Shown here one piece after another: positions 33,491 through 43,822 of a stretch of 64,000 nt of DNA. The notes below the pieces were generated by a model. It was not told where the DNA came from. It ran no database searches and saw nothing but the letters and a program-made list of their open reading frames with translations. This stretch comes from Colwellia maritima. Its GTDB lineage: Bacteria > Pseudomonadota > Gammaproteobacteria > Enterobacterales > Alteromonadaceae. Both the position numbers and the translations under genes were made by a program. Location: contig NZ_JAKKSL010000001.1 of assembly GCF_022669015.1 (NCBI RefSeq), positions 1,222,059 through 1,286,058 of the forward strand. The letters run 5' to 3'. Position 1 is the first letter of the stretch. Each line of letters starts with the position of its first letter.

Positions 33491-34957
33491 TTACATTGCT
33501 TCTAAACTGATGCCTCGGGTTTCTTTAATATATTTAATGACAAAAAAGATGCTGAATAGTGCTGAAATTGCGTATAGGGCATAGGCACTAGATAAACCTA
33601 AATTAGCCAATAATATTGGAAAAGTCATGGTGATAGTAAAATTTGCTAACCATTGCGCACTTGCTGCCACAGCTAAGGCGGCTCCTCGAATGCGATTGTT
33701 AAACATTTCACCTAAGAGTACCCAAACAATTGGTCCCCAACTTAGCCCAAAAAACACAACAAACAAGTTTGCCATAACTAAAGCTGAGGTTCCCATGTTT
33801 TCAGTTAATGCGAGTTTACCAAGCTCATTGAAGCCGACCGTTGCAAAAATAAAAGTTAAAATCCCTAAACTAATAAACATACCAATACTACCAATAAGCA
33901 ATAGCGGTTTACGACCTATTTTATCGACCAAAGCAATGGCGATAAAAGTTGATACAATATTCGTAGTGCCAGTGAGGACATTAATTAATAATGATTGAGA
34001 TTCGTCAAAACCGGCTGCTTGCCAAAGTTCTGCACCATAGTAAAAAACCACATTGATACCCACAAACTGCCGGAAGACAGATAGAGCGATACCAACCCAA
34101 ATAATAGGATGAATCGTACTTGTATTTGTTATGAATAAATCACTAATACTCGGTTTTTTATCACCATGTAATGACTTTTTAACCTCGTTCACTTGCTCAC
34201 TAGGGTTAGCGGATGATATTTTTGAAAAGACTTTTTCAGCTTTTTTCAATTGTCCTTGAGCCACTAAGTATCTGGGGGATTCAGGAATAAAGAACACACC
34301 TATTAAAAATAATATTGAGGGAATAAGCTCAACCCAAAACATCCAACGCCAAGCTGCAATGTCATATAAAAAAATAGCCTCAGCACCACCGGCTTCAGAG
34401 GCAATGATGTAATTACTTAAAAAAGCGGCAAATAAGCCAAGTACAATGGCTAGTTGCTGTAAAGTAGCCAATCGACCTCGTAACGCTCTTTGGTGCTATT
34501 TCTGCAATATATCCGGAGCTAATACTGAAGCAGCACCTATACCTAAACCGCCAAATAATCGGTAGATAATAAACTCACCAGACGAAGTAGAGATACCAGA
34601 GCCAAATGCACTAATAGCAAATATTATTGCTGTGATGTTCATAATTGTTTTACGCCCAAAATGATCAGACATAGGTCCGGCAGCCAAAGCACCTAAGGCA
34701 CAGCCCAACAAAACAGAGGCCACATTAAAACCAGTAGACACATCATTAGAATTAAAAGCATTACCTAATGCTGTAACTGTGCCATTAATGACACCTGAGT
34801 CGAAGCCAAAAAGGAAGCCACCAATTGCGGCAACTGAAGCAATGAATAGAACATACATGACGGACGTGGTCGGTTCTTCTGCTACTTGAAAGGTTTTTTT
34901 AAGTCTGTTGACGTATTTGTCTTCACGGGGGATTTCCTTGTTATTGTTTTTAACCAT
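33491..34957 (-). CDS. MFS sugar porter (XylE/GalP-like), compensating indels
   Basis: Twelve-helix sugar:H+ symporter of the SP family, about 488 residues from the ATG at 34957 (start uncertain; no clear ribosome site). Motifs are GGFLFGFDSGVINGT, DHFGRKTIM, IYRLFGGLGIGAASVLAP, PESPRYLVAQG and DKIGRKPLLLIG. An in-frame stop appears at 34496-34498. However, a one-base loss near 34510 and a one-base gain near 34480 would restore YIAEIAPKSV-RGRLATLQQ, the expected family sequence. So the gene is probably whole. It is downstream of the FecR gene on the same strand and may import the sugar taken up by the TonB receptor at 37-40 kb. Confidence 0.85.
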
Positions 34958-35090
34958 AAAGGCTATATGTGGTATTAGCTGTGTAAATTTTTTTATAAAA
35001 AGTTGAATCAATTGCCAATAAAGTCATTGGCAATTGATATTTATCAATCAGTAGAGAAAGAGACTACATTTAAAATGGGAATAGAGCTTT

Positions 35091-36212
35091 TCACTCTAAA
35101 ACACGAAATATTAGTGAAGTGAAAACTCCGATTAACTTGACGTAATTTAAAATAATTTTATTATTACCAACTTTTTTATAGCTAATATTGAAATTGTTGG
35201 TTAATACTTCAAGCAGACCGGTGACATCACCAGTTTTAAACATACCTGCAACTTGAACTTCTTGTAGTTTTTTATCGGAGGATAATTCAAATTCTATATT
35301 AGTGTACCGGCTGATCTCTGCCATGGCATCGGCTAATGACTCACCTCGGAAAATCAGATTACCCTGGCGCCAAGAGAGACTTTCAGCAACTTCTACAGGG
35401 TTTATCTTGATTATAGTTTCAACGGTATTGCCCGTTAAATCTAAGTTGACTTTTTCCCCTTTTGAAATTGCCATAGAGTTAGCAGGCAGTCTTTTACCTA
35501 TTTCATCAGGTTCTAATTTTTCTTTGTCTTTATGCGTTTTAGCGACTAAAACTTTGCCATCAGTCACAATGAGCTCTACTAATTCATTACGTACTTCAAC
35601 GTTAAATGCTGTTCCTACGGCTTGAATCACCTTACCTCCGGCTATTACACTCAATGGGCGTGTTTTATCATGAGCAACATCAATATGAATTTCGCCACGT
35701 TGTAAATCGATGATTCTTGCAGAAGCGGTATAACGCACTTGTACAAAACTATTGGTATTTAAAACAATTTTACTATTATCTGGTAAGCTAATTGTATTAC
35801 TTTCGCCAACACCTGTTTGATAGTTCATTTGCATAGCAACAACTACAGAAGGTTGATTTTTATATAAAAATGAAAGATTGAAGTCGTTTAGGTAAAAGCC
35901 TACACAGATAACTAACATAATAGAAGCAGCCATTGTACTAAGCCAAGTTGAATATTTTTTTGTAAAACTCACTGACGTTTGTGGGAATAGATCAGATAAA
36001 CGGGTTAAATTTTCCATCTTATCCCACAAGTGGGCTACTTCTAATAATACATTTACATTATTAGGGTTTAATGAGAACCATGTCTGTAAAGCTGATTTTT
36101 CTTCTTCAGACAACACTCTATCTATTTTTGCTAACCAATTACAGGCATCATCTAAGCGTTTTTCTTCTTCGCCAAGCGTATCTTGCTTATGAATCTGATG
36201 AACATTACTCAT
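35091..36212 (-). CDS. FecR-type anti-sigma factor
   Basis: 373 residues. The cytoplasmic N-terminal part (DACNWLAKIDRVLSEEEKSALQTWF, DUF4880 type) binds the sigma factor. A single membrane helix lies near residues 105-120 (STMAASIMLVICVGFYL), then the periplasmic FecR domain (TGVGESNTISLPDNSKIVLNTNS, VGTAFNVEV) and a C-terminal secretin-like DUF4974 part (LADAMAEISRYTNIEFEL). The start codon lies inside the sigma gene's end, with a perfect AGGAGGT site just before it. Known FecR proteins relay ligand binding by an STN-bearing TonB receptor to the sigma factor; such a receptor is encoded divergently at 37117. Confidence 0.92.
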   Translation of the reverse strand: MSNVHQIHKQDTLGEEEKRLDDACNWLAKIDRVLSEEEKSALQTWFSLNPNNVNVLLEVAHLWDKMENLTRLSDLFPQTSVSFTKKYSTWLSTMAASIMLVICVGFYLNDFNLSFLYKNQPSVVVAMQMNYQTGVGESNTISLPDNSKIVLNTNSFVQVRYTASARIIDLQRGEIHIDVAHDKTRPLSVIAGGKVIQAVGTAFNVEVRNELVELIVTDGKVLVAKTHKDKEKLEPDEIGKRLPANSMAISKGEKVNLDLTGNTVETIIKINPVEVAESLSWRQGNLIFRGESLADAMAEISRYTNIEFELSSDKKLQEVQVAGMFKTGDVTGLLEVLTNNFNISYKKVGNNKIILNYVKLIGVFTSLIFRVLE

Positions 36213-36789
36213 AAGTACCTCCTACCTTTACAGGCGAGATTTGTACTATTTTAGTGTTTTTACTCGTTAAGGGAGTCTGCATTTTGCGCATGAATAATGT
36301 GCAACGTTTCATGCCAGTTGATATATGTTTTTCCACGGTACTTTCACTAAGATTTAATTGAGCAGCGATTTCGCGCTGCGAATAACCATAAACTTTTTTT
36401 AATACAAATACTTTACGACATTGAATTGGTAATTGTCTAACAGCTTCACAAAAATGAGCAAACTCATTTTGGGTTAAGATATTCTCATACATTTCATCTT
36501 TATGATGATCTGATAGTAATTGCTCTAAGGTTTCTAAATTATCTATACCATCAACAAGTCTAACATTGGCTTGTTTTTGATAATCTAACGCTAAATTTCG
36601 CGCCGTTTTATACATAAAAGATTTAGGAGAGGTTATGTTTTCTTTATTTTCTATTTGGCAAATACGGACATAAGTTTCTTGAACAATATCTTCAATTTCA
36701 TGTGGCGGCACAATGCGAGCAACTAACCTAGATATACTTTTTATCGAGGTTAAATATGCTTTATAAAATAATGTATCGTTCGACATCAA
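36205..36789 (-). CDS. ECF sigma factor (FecI-like)
   Basis: 194 residues with sigma region 2 (IEDIVQETYVRICQIENKE, FMYKTARNLALDYQKQ) and region 4 helix-turn-helix (QLPIQCRKVFVLKKVYGYSQREIAAQLNLSES split over two segments), and no region 3. It overlaps the FecR gene by eight bases, so they are translationally coupled. It presumably drives the divergent receptor operon at 37117-43688, though I could not identify its promoter motif. Confidence 0.92.
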   Translation of the reverse strand: MMSNDTLFYKAYLTSIKSISRLVARIVPPHEIEDIVQETYVRICQIENKENITSPKSFMYKTARNLALDYQKQANVRLVDGIDNLETLEQLLSDHHKDEMYENILTQNEFAHFCEAVRQLPIQCRKVFVLKKVYGYSQREIAAQLNLSESTVEKHISTGMKRCTLFMRKMQTPLTSKNTKIVQISPVKVGGTYE

Positions 36790-37116
36790 ACCCCACTCAA
36801 TTCCTGTAATATTTTTTTAATCGAGTTAACCATTTAACTCGGATACCTTAAAGACGATCGAGCTATATAAAATCCACCAGTTAAAGACAAATTAATTTTA
36901 GCTTAATTTCTCAGGTAATACTGTTTTTCCATTTTTCATGAATTAGGGCTTAGTTCTGAAAAGCTTGTAATCTACCCGTGAAGTGTAATAAGGTTTTTTA
37001 TTGCACTATTATAGCGCGCTTAATTTCTAATAGCCGATCTTTGGTTTTAGTAGATATTTCAATTGTTAAACAATTGCTTATCTTTGTGCAAAGCAATCAA
37101 TTTATACTTAAAATAA
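36790..37116. other. Intergenic region between sigma gene and receptor
   Basis: 327 bases without a gene. A hairpin GTGTAATAA / TTATTGCAC (36983-37006, one G-U pair) is the only structure I see. It is a candidate leader or operator for the receptor operon. No LacI-type site is present, so this locus is controlled separately from the 1-27 kb locus. Confidence 0.4.
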
Positions 37117-40100
37117 ATGTCGAAAAATAAAAATATAAAGGCATCAAAAAAAATAAACATGATTAATCATTTAAAAAAAATACGATTAAAAAATAAAAAA
37201 AAGTTATGGGGGAAAATAAAAGACCAGTCGTCTTTGTTTTGTGCATGGCGAAAATCTGTGCGCTTGGAATATCAAAAATTACATTTACAGTTTGTCTCTT
37301 TTGTTCTTATTTTTTGCCTATGGAGTAGTTGGGCTTTAGCAGAAGAAGAAACAGAAAAAGTAACGTTTAATATTCCCAGACAAAGGGCCGATTTATCACT
37401 AATTAATTTTGCCGAGCAAGCGGATATAACATTGCTTTTCCCATTAGATAAAATGGAAGGAAAGCAAACTAATCCATTATCTGGACAGTATTCAATTATG
37501 AATGCACTTCAATTAATGCTTAAAGATACAGGCTTGAAAAGTGATGTTAGTGAAAGTGGGCAGTTATCTATTTTAATAGATCCCAGTTTTGAGAGAAAAA
37601 ACGACATGGCTAATTATAAAAAGAATAAAGTTTCAAGTGCTGTATTTGCAGTACTAAGTACAGTTGCTACCTTACCGGCAACAGCTGATACCGAAACTAA
37701 AGAAACAGAAATCATTGAAGTTAGGGGGATTAAAGGTGCGTTAGGTCGTGCGATGGATGCCAAAGAGAAGCGGAGGTGTAGTTGACTCTATATCTGCTGA
37801 AGACATTGGTAAATTTCCAGACACTAACTTAGCCGAATCATTACAACGTATTACAGGGGTATCAATCGATCGCTCCGGTGGAGAAGGTCAATTAATCACC
37901 GTGCGTGGTTTTGGTCCTCAGTTCAATACCGTTTTGGTGAATGGTCGCCAAATGGCTTCAGAAAATCAAAGCCGAGCTTTCAGTTTTGATACCGTAGCTT
38001 CAGAACTTGTTAAAAGTTTAGATGTGCACAAAACTTCCTCAGCAACAATGCAGTCCGGTGGTATCGGTTCGACAGTTAATGTAACAACCGCCCGTCCTTT
38101 TGCAATTAGTGGTTTCAAATTCGCGGGTAGTGTTAAGGGGGTATATGATGGAAATAGTGAAGAAACCACCCCGCAAGTATCAGCATTAATTAGTAATACT
38201 TTTAATGATGACACATTAGGTGTGTTATTTGCTATTTCACATCAAAAACGTGAAACCCGTCTAGACCAAGCGCAAATCGACGGTTGGTTAGAAAACGTTG
38301 GTGTGCCTAACCCACAAACCGAAAATGGTGACGCTTATGCGGGCAATATTTTTTCACCTCGTAATTATGATCATAAAGTCACGACAGAAGAACGCACGCG
38401 TACTAATGCTAATTTAGTTATCCAATATGCGCCTTCAGACAATCTCATTGTGACTGCCGATGCTTTATATTCAGATTTTGATGTTGAAACAGATACTACC
38501 TCGTATGGACATTGGTTCACTGCACCTAACCTTGAAGGTTTTGGTGATGCTACAGGTGCTACGGTTGATGCCAACGGAACTGTTATCGACTTATATCAAG
38601 AAGTTGGTCTAGCTACCGATATGCATGCGAAGAAATTTGATCGTTTAACAGAATCAAGCGCTTTAGGCTTAAATTTTGATTGGGATGTTAATGACAATCT
38701 AAATATGCAATTTGATCTTAGCCATTCAAGTGCTGAGCGTGCGGCAAATAATGGCGGAGGCGATCAATTATCACTGATTGGGTATGCTAACCGAGTGCGT
38801 TTCCAAGTAGACAACGCTATTTTACCGTACGCTAGTGAGTTTGCTAGTGCTAATCCAGATATTTATAGTGGTCAACAAGAAATTGATGGGAGTGCTTATG
38901 ATCCAACCGTTACACCTGATGGTGTCTCTGATCTTTTAGATCCGACCAATAGCCGAGCTCACGTTATGCTGCGTCGTGGGCGGGCAGTTGAAGATACAGT
39001 TGATCAACTCCGTTGGGATAGCACTTGGCTTGATGATGCAGATAGTGGTTTAGCTGCCGTTAAATTTGGTGCTATGTACTCTTCTGAAACTAAAAATCTT
39101 GATCGGGATAATGAGGGAGCAGGTATCCATTGTACTTTTTGTGGTTATCCTGATTCGCCAGATATGGATGCTTTTTCACAGTATGTATTTGACGCAGGCA
39201 GTGACTTTTTAGGTAGTGTTAGTGGCAGCGGTCGTATGCCGACATCATGGTTGGCTCATGATGGTGAAGCCAATTTTGCTTTCTTAGAAGGTATTGCTGC
39301 CGCAGATGGTAATAACATCAGCTTTGATGCAGTAAAACGTAACAAATCATTCGAAATTACCGAAGAGACAATGTCTTTGTATGTAGAGTTTGATTTTGAA
39401 ACTGAAGTGGCGGGTATGCCTTTATCTGCAACCACAGGGTTTAGATATGAAGCAAGCAATGTTGACGTATCAGGAACTGATGAGCCTGTTACAGAGCTTG
39501 TTATTCTCGACAAAACAGAAATGTTAGCCGGCTATGGGGCAGCAGAGTCGATCTCTAAAAGTTCAGATTATGAAGCCTTATTACCTAATTTGAGTGTTAA
39601 ATTAGAGATTAGTGATGAGTTAATTGCTCGTTTTGCTGCTTCGCAAACCATTACTCGCCCAACGTTAGATAGTATGTCGCCGGTAACTGTGATCGGTACA
39701 ACTCGCCAAGGGGGAAATTTAACTTCTAGCTCTGGTAACCCAGAGTTACAACCATTTACCTCTGATAATGTTGATTTATCGTTAGAGTGGTATTACGCCG
39801 ATGCTAGTTATTTATCTGCAGGTTACTTTAGAAAAAACGTTGCTAATTTTATAATTAATACTACCGAAGATATCATCTTTTCTTTGGCTGACGGTAACTT
39901 ACTAACTGACCCTTCAACGGGATCGGATGTTGATCACCCAGATAGTACAGATACAACAGCGGTATTTACCAACACTTTACCTAGTAACAGTGAATCAGCG
40001 ATTGTTGACGGGCGGGAAATAGCACTTCAACATACTTTTGATAGTGGTTTTGGTTTGATGGCGAATGCAACATTAGTTGATAGTGACGCACCATTGGATG

Positions 40101-40447
40101 CGGCTGACATTACGCAAGTATTTGCGTTAACGGGTCTAAGTGATTCGTATAACCTTGTTGGTTTTTATGAAAATGGACCATTTCAAATTCGTTTGGCTTA
40201 TAACTGGCGTGATGCATTTGTGCAATCGTTAACGCAATTAAATGGTGACGGTGTCACTATTGTTGAAGAATATGCACAAGTTGATGCAAGTGGTAGTTAT
40301 GATATTAATGACAACATTACGATTTTCTTCGAAGGTATCAATCTAACCGAAGAATATGTTCACAAGCGTGGTCGCTTCGCCAATCAACTATTGTCGGTAG
40401 AAGACAGTGGTCGGCGATTTGCTTTTGGTATTCGTGGCTCATTTTAA
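37117..40447 (+). CDS. STN-domain TonB-dependent receptor (FecA-like transducer), one indel
   Basis: About 1,109 residues if read from 37117. Residues 60-75 are a signal-like helix (FVLIFCLWSSWALA). Residues 80-155 form an STN signalling domain (FNIPRQRADLSLINFAEQAD, LSGQYSIMNALQLMLKD). Then follows a second, complete signal-peptide-like stretch (MANYKKNKVSSAVFAVLSTV, starting at 37606). After it come a TonB-box-like IIEVRGIKG, the plug (SISAEDIGKFPDTNLAESL, LITVRGFGPQFN) and a barrel ending in Phe (FAFGIRGSF). The single break near 37765 is one extra base after CCAAA. The STN domain pairs it with FecR and the sigma factor. It is probably the outer-membrane uptake channel and sensor for the ligand that the halogenase cassette handles. 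Confidence 0.87.
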
Positions 40448-40463
40448 ACACGAGTAAAAAGCT

Positions 40464-40498
40464 AAAAACTTCTACTGAATTTCAGTAGAAGTTTTTTT
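40464..40498 (+). terminator. Strong hairpin with T-run between receptor and halogenase C
   Basis: Sixteen-base inverted repeat (AAAAACTTCTACTGAA / TTCAGTAGAAGTTTTT) followed by more T, 17 bases after the receptor stop. It has full terminator form but lies only 30 bases before the co-directional halogenase gene. It therefore probably acts as a partial terminator that keeps receptor mRNA above the rest of the operon. Confidence 0.8.
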
Positions 40499-40527
40499 CA
40501 TTTATTAAAACTTAAGGCAAGAATGTT

Positions 40528-42108
40528 ATGCATAAATCCTCAGAAAATAAAAGAACGTTTCTTAAACCAACGAAAACGGTTGTTGTGGTGGGTGGAGGTA
40601 TAGCGGGTCGGCTTACTGCAGGGCGAATAGCAGCAAAGCATAAAGCAAATACTAAAACAGGATTGAACGTAGTTTTAGTGGAATCATCCACTATACCGGC
40701 CATAGGGGTTGGTGAAGGTACTTGGCCAACCATGCGTAGCACTTTAATCGCGCTAGGTATTAGTGAAACTGATTTTATTCGTGAATGTGATGCTAGTTTT
40801 AAACAAGGCGCTAAGTTTGCTAAATGGGTTGATGGTAATGACGACGATTTTTATTATCACCCTTTAGTATTGCCACAAGGTTATGGTAAAGGTGAGCTAG
40901 CTGCGCATTGGTTGGCTAAGCAAGATAAAGAAGGAGTTAGCTCATTTTCTAATGAAGTTTGTTTTCAAGAAGCGGTTTGCGAGGAAGGCTTAGCACCTAA
41001 AACCATTAGAACGGCTGAGTTTGCTGATGTCGCAAATTATGCTTACCATTTAGATTCAGGAAAATTCGCTGTGTTTTTACAAAAACATTGCACAAATAAA
41101 CTGGGTGTTAGGCATGTCTTAGACGATGTTATTGCGGTAAATTCAACGGATAATAACGATATATCCTCGGTTTCCACGCAAAACAATGGCGATATTAGTG
41201 GTGAGTTGTTTGTTGATTGCACTGGGTTTTCTTCATTATTATTGGGCAAACACTATGATGTGCCATTTACTAGTTGTAATGATGTGCTCTTTATCGATAC
41301 CGCGTTAGCTGTACAAGTGCCTTATGATGATGAAGATTCAACAATTGCTTCGCATACCATATCAACTGGGCAAGAAGCAGGTTGGATATGGGATATTGGT
41401 TTACAGCATCGTCGTGGTGTTGGTTATGTTTATTCCAGTAAATATTCTTCTGAAGAGGAGGCTAGGACTGTTTTAGCTGAGTATGTTGGTGAAAAAATTG
41501 AGTCACTATCCATTAGAAAAATTCCTATCGTTAGTGGGCATAGAGAAAAGTTTTGGCAAAATAACTGTGTTGCCGTTGGCTTATCAGCAGGATTTTTGGA
41601 GCCTTTGGAATCTTCAGCTCTAGTTATGGTGGAATTAGCAGCACAAATGATCGCCGAGCAGTTACCCCTATCACGTGATGTCATGGATGTCGTCGCCAAA
41701 CGTTTTAATGAAACCGCATTATACCGTTGGCAAAAAATCATCGACTTTCTTAAATTACATTACATTTTAAATAAACGTAGCGAGCCATTTTGGGTAGATA
41801 ACCGAAATCAAAATACGATTCCTCAAAGCTTACAAGAGATGATGTTAGTCTGGAAATATCGTTCGCCGACTGACTGTGATTTTACCAGTAATAACGAAGT
41901 GTTTCCCGCAGCAAGTTATCAATATGTATTATACGGTATGGGCTTTAAAAGTGATTATAGCCATACCCCTTATATTTTAGATGATGTTGATTTTGTTGAA
42001 CAACAATTTGCTAAGACTAAAAAATTAGCGGCGAAGGCAGTGGCAACATTACCAACCAACCGGGAGTTGATTAATAAAGTAAAAGCTTATGGCTTTAACG
42101 TTATTTAA
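40528..42108 (+). CDS. Flavin-dependent halogenase-like protein C
   Basis: Intact, 526 residues, closely resembling halogenase A (for example [20 protein letters not shown] against [20 protein letters not shown]). It has the FAD motif [25 protein letters not shown], the lysine segment ASFKQGAKF, and EPLESSAL with the serine kept. The signature is WIWDIG, so the tryptophans are there but glycine replaces the final proline of WxWxIP. It lies between the receptor and SapC genes. Halogenation is the family's chemistry; the substrate and even halide use are untested for this subgroup. Confidence 0.88.
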   Translation: [526 protein letters not shown]

Positions 42109-42214
42109 ATTTATACATATTAATGTAGTAATACTCACGTTCTCGTTATTATTGCAAGAATAAGGTTGATCTTGCGGGGTTAGTCTTAGTTAGGTATTTA
42201 AAAGAGTAGATTCA

Positions 42215-42946
42215 ATGGCAAATTTAGTTGCAGTAGATAATAAAAGTCACCAAAAAGTACGAATAGATATCAGTAAATTAGCAATGCATGGCGCAAGTCT
42301 ACATATGGTTCCTGTTATTGTGCCTGAATTTTCAAATGCCGCCGGACAGTATCCAATTGTTTTAACTAAAAAGGTTGATACAGGTGAATTTACTTTCATT
42401 GCTTTATTAGGCTTTGAAGCAGGGGAAAATTTATTTTGGAAAAAAGGAGAATGGCAAGGGCTTTATTTACCTTTACAAATTAGACGTCAGCCATTTTTTA
42501 TTGGGAATCCAACGGAGAATAGTCAAACTATCTCAGTAAGCGATGACCATATTGTGTGTATAGACAGTCAAAGCCCTGCGGTTACAACAAACCAAGGTAT
42601 GCCGTTATTTGATGAACGAGGGCTTGATACAGAATATTTTCAAGAAGCTAAAGCTTGCCTTGCACACATACTCATGGGTGAAGAAGAAAATAAAGCCTTG
42701 ATAGAGAATTTGCAAACAATGGACTTGTTGCAACCTATGTCTTTAAAAATCACTTTTATTAATCAAAAATCAACGCAACTAAATGGTTTATATACAATAG
42801 ATAAAGCGAAATTTTCTAAGTTAACTGATGAACAAGTGCTACAACTTCATACCTTGGGGCTATTGGGAGCAATACATTCATTGATGACCTCGTTAGCACA
42901 AATTCAGACGTTGATTGACTTGAAAAACCAACGATTGACGGATTAA
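42215..42946 (+). CDS. SapC-family protein
   Basis: Intact, 243 residues, matching the SapC family named from the Campylobacter S-layer region: HGASLHMVPVIVPEFSNAAGQYPIVLTK, then GFEAGENLFW and GLYLPLQIRRQPFFI. No signal peptide and no membrane helix are visible. In Alteromonadales and Caulobacterales this family recurs beside TonB receptors and tryptophan-halogenase-like genes, as here. The function is unknown. Confidence 0.85.
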   Translation: MANLVAVDNKSHQKVRIDISKLAMHGASLHMVPVIVPEFSNAAGQYPIVLTKKVDTGEFTFIALLGFEAGENLFWKKGEWQGLYLPLQIRRQPFFIGNPTENSQTISVSDDHIVCIDSQSPAVTTNQGMPLFDERGLDTEYFQEAKACLAHILMGEEENKALIENLQTMDLLQPMSLKITFINQKSTQLNGLYTIDKAKFSKLTDEQVLQLHTLGLLGAIHSLMTSLAQIQTLIDLKNQRLTD

Positions 42947-42977
42947 TTACGCAGAATTTATATTGTACGAGGCAATA

Positions 42978-43688
42978 ATGGAGCATTTTATTTTAAATAA
43001 GCGTGCCGATATAACTAAAATCACTGTGGGGCATGAGCGGATTCCGTTGTTGATTATTGATGATTTTTTTGAAAATCACGAAACACTGATTGAGCAAGCA
43101 GGTGATGGCTCGCTATTTATTTCTGATGCAAAAAATTTTTATCCAGGTAAACGGCGAATAGTACATTCCAACTATGCTAACCAGATTTGTGCACACTACT
43201 TTTCATTACTCAATGGTTACTTTGGTATTGAGCAAGCGCGATGTGCTCGAAGTATTGCCTCAGCGTATGCTATTTCAGACATGCAACCAAAGCAACTAAG
43301 ACCTATGCAAATGTTACCGCATTTCGATACTACAGATACTAATCAATTAGCGGTAGTTCATTATTTGTGTCATGTTGAGCATGGCGGCACGTCATTTTAT
43401 CGGCATCGTGCGAGTAATTTTGAAGTGATTACCACGGATCGATTAGTAGGGTATGCCTCGACATTGAAAAAAGAAGCAATGGCAAATCAATTGCATTTAA
43501 ACCCGTGTTATATGAATGGTAGTAATGATATGTTTGAACAAATTGCTACTGTGAAAGCAAAAATGAATAGAGCTATTATTTATCCAAGTAATGCCTTACA
43601 TTCAGGAGATGTTAATTCAGCATTGGGGTTGTCGCTAGACCCACAAAAAGGGCGGTTAACTGTTGGCAGTTTTATCGAATTAGTTTAG
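42978..43688 (+). CDS. DUF6445-like protein with a 2OG/Fe(II)-oxygenase-like motif set
   Basis: 236 residues from the ATG at 42978, which has GAGG six bases before it. I recognise it as the family often listed as DUF6445. The residues MLPHFDTTD (HxD), GGTSFYRHR, and IIYPSNALHSG (distal His) followed by RLTVGSFIELV are spaced as in double-stranded beta-helix Fe(II)/2-oxoglutarate oxygenases. That assignment is my inference from the pattern. It is the last gene of the sigma/FecR-linked receptor operon, 31 bases after sapC, and may modify the same substrate as the halogenase. Confidence 0.7.
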   Translation: MEHFILNKRADITKITVGHERIPLLIIDDFFENHETLIEQAGDGSLFISDAKNFYPGKRRIVHSNYANQICAHYFSLLNGYFGIEQARCARSIASAYAISDMQPKQLRPMQMLPHFDTTDTNQLAVVHYLCHVEHGGTSFYRHRASNFEVITTDRLVGYASTLKKEAMANQLHLNPCYMNGSNDMFEQIATVKAKMNRAIIYPSNALHSGDVNSALGLSLDPQKGRLTVGSFIELV

Positions 43689-43822
43689 CCGTTATTTACT
43701 CTACTGTGATAAAAACATTTTTGTGCGCATAAAAGATAAATTGATAGTAAAATATCTGATTAAATCTGTATGAAGTGAGTCTTTAACACGACGAAAAGTG
43801 ATAGAGAAAATAAGGTAAGAAG

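Noticed and set aside
34496-34498. Genuine stop codon splitting the sugar porter into two genes
   Set aside because: The region just around it reads as perfect family sequence in the neighbouring frame, so a lost base and a gained base explain it.
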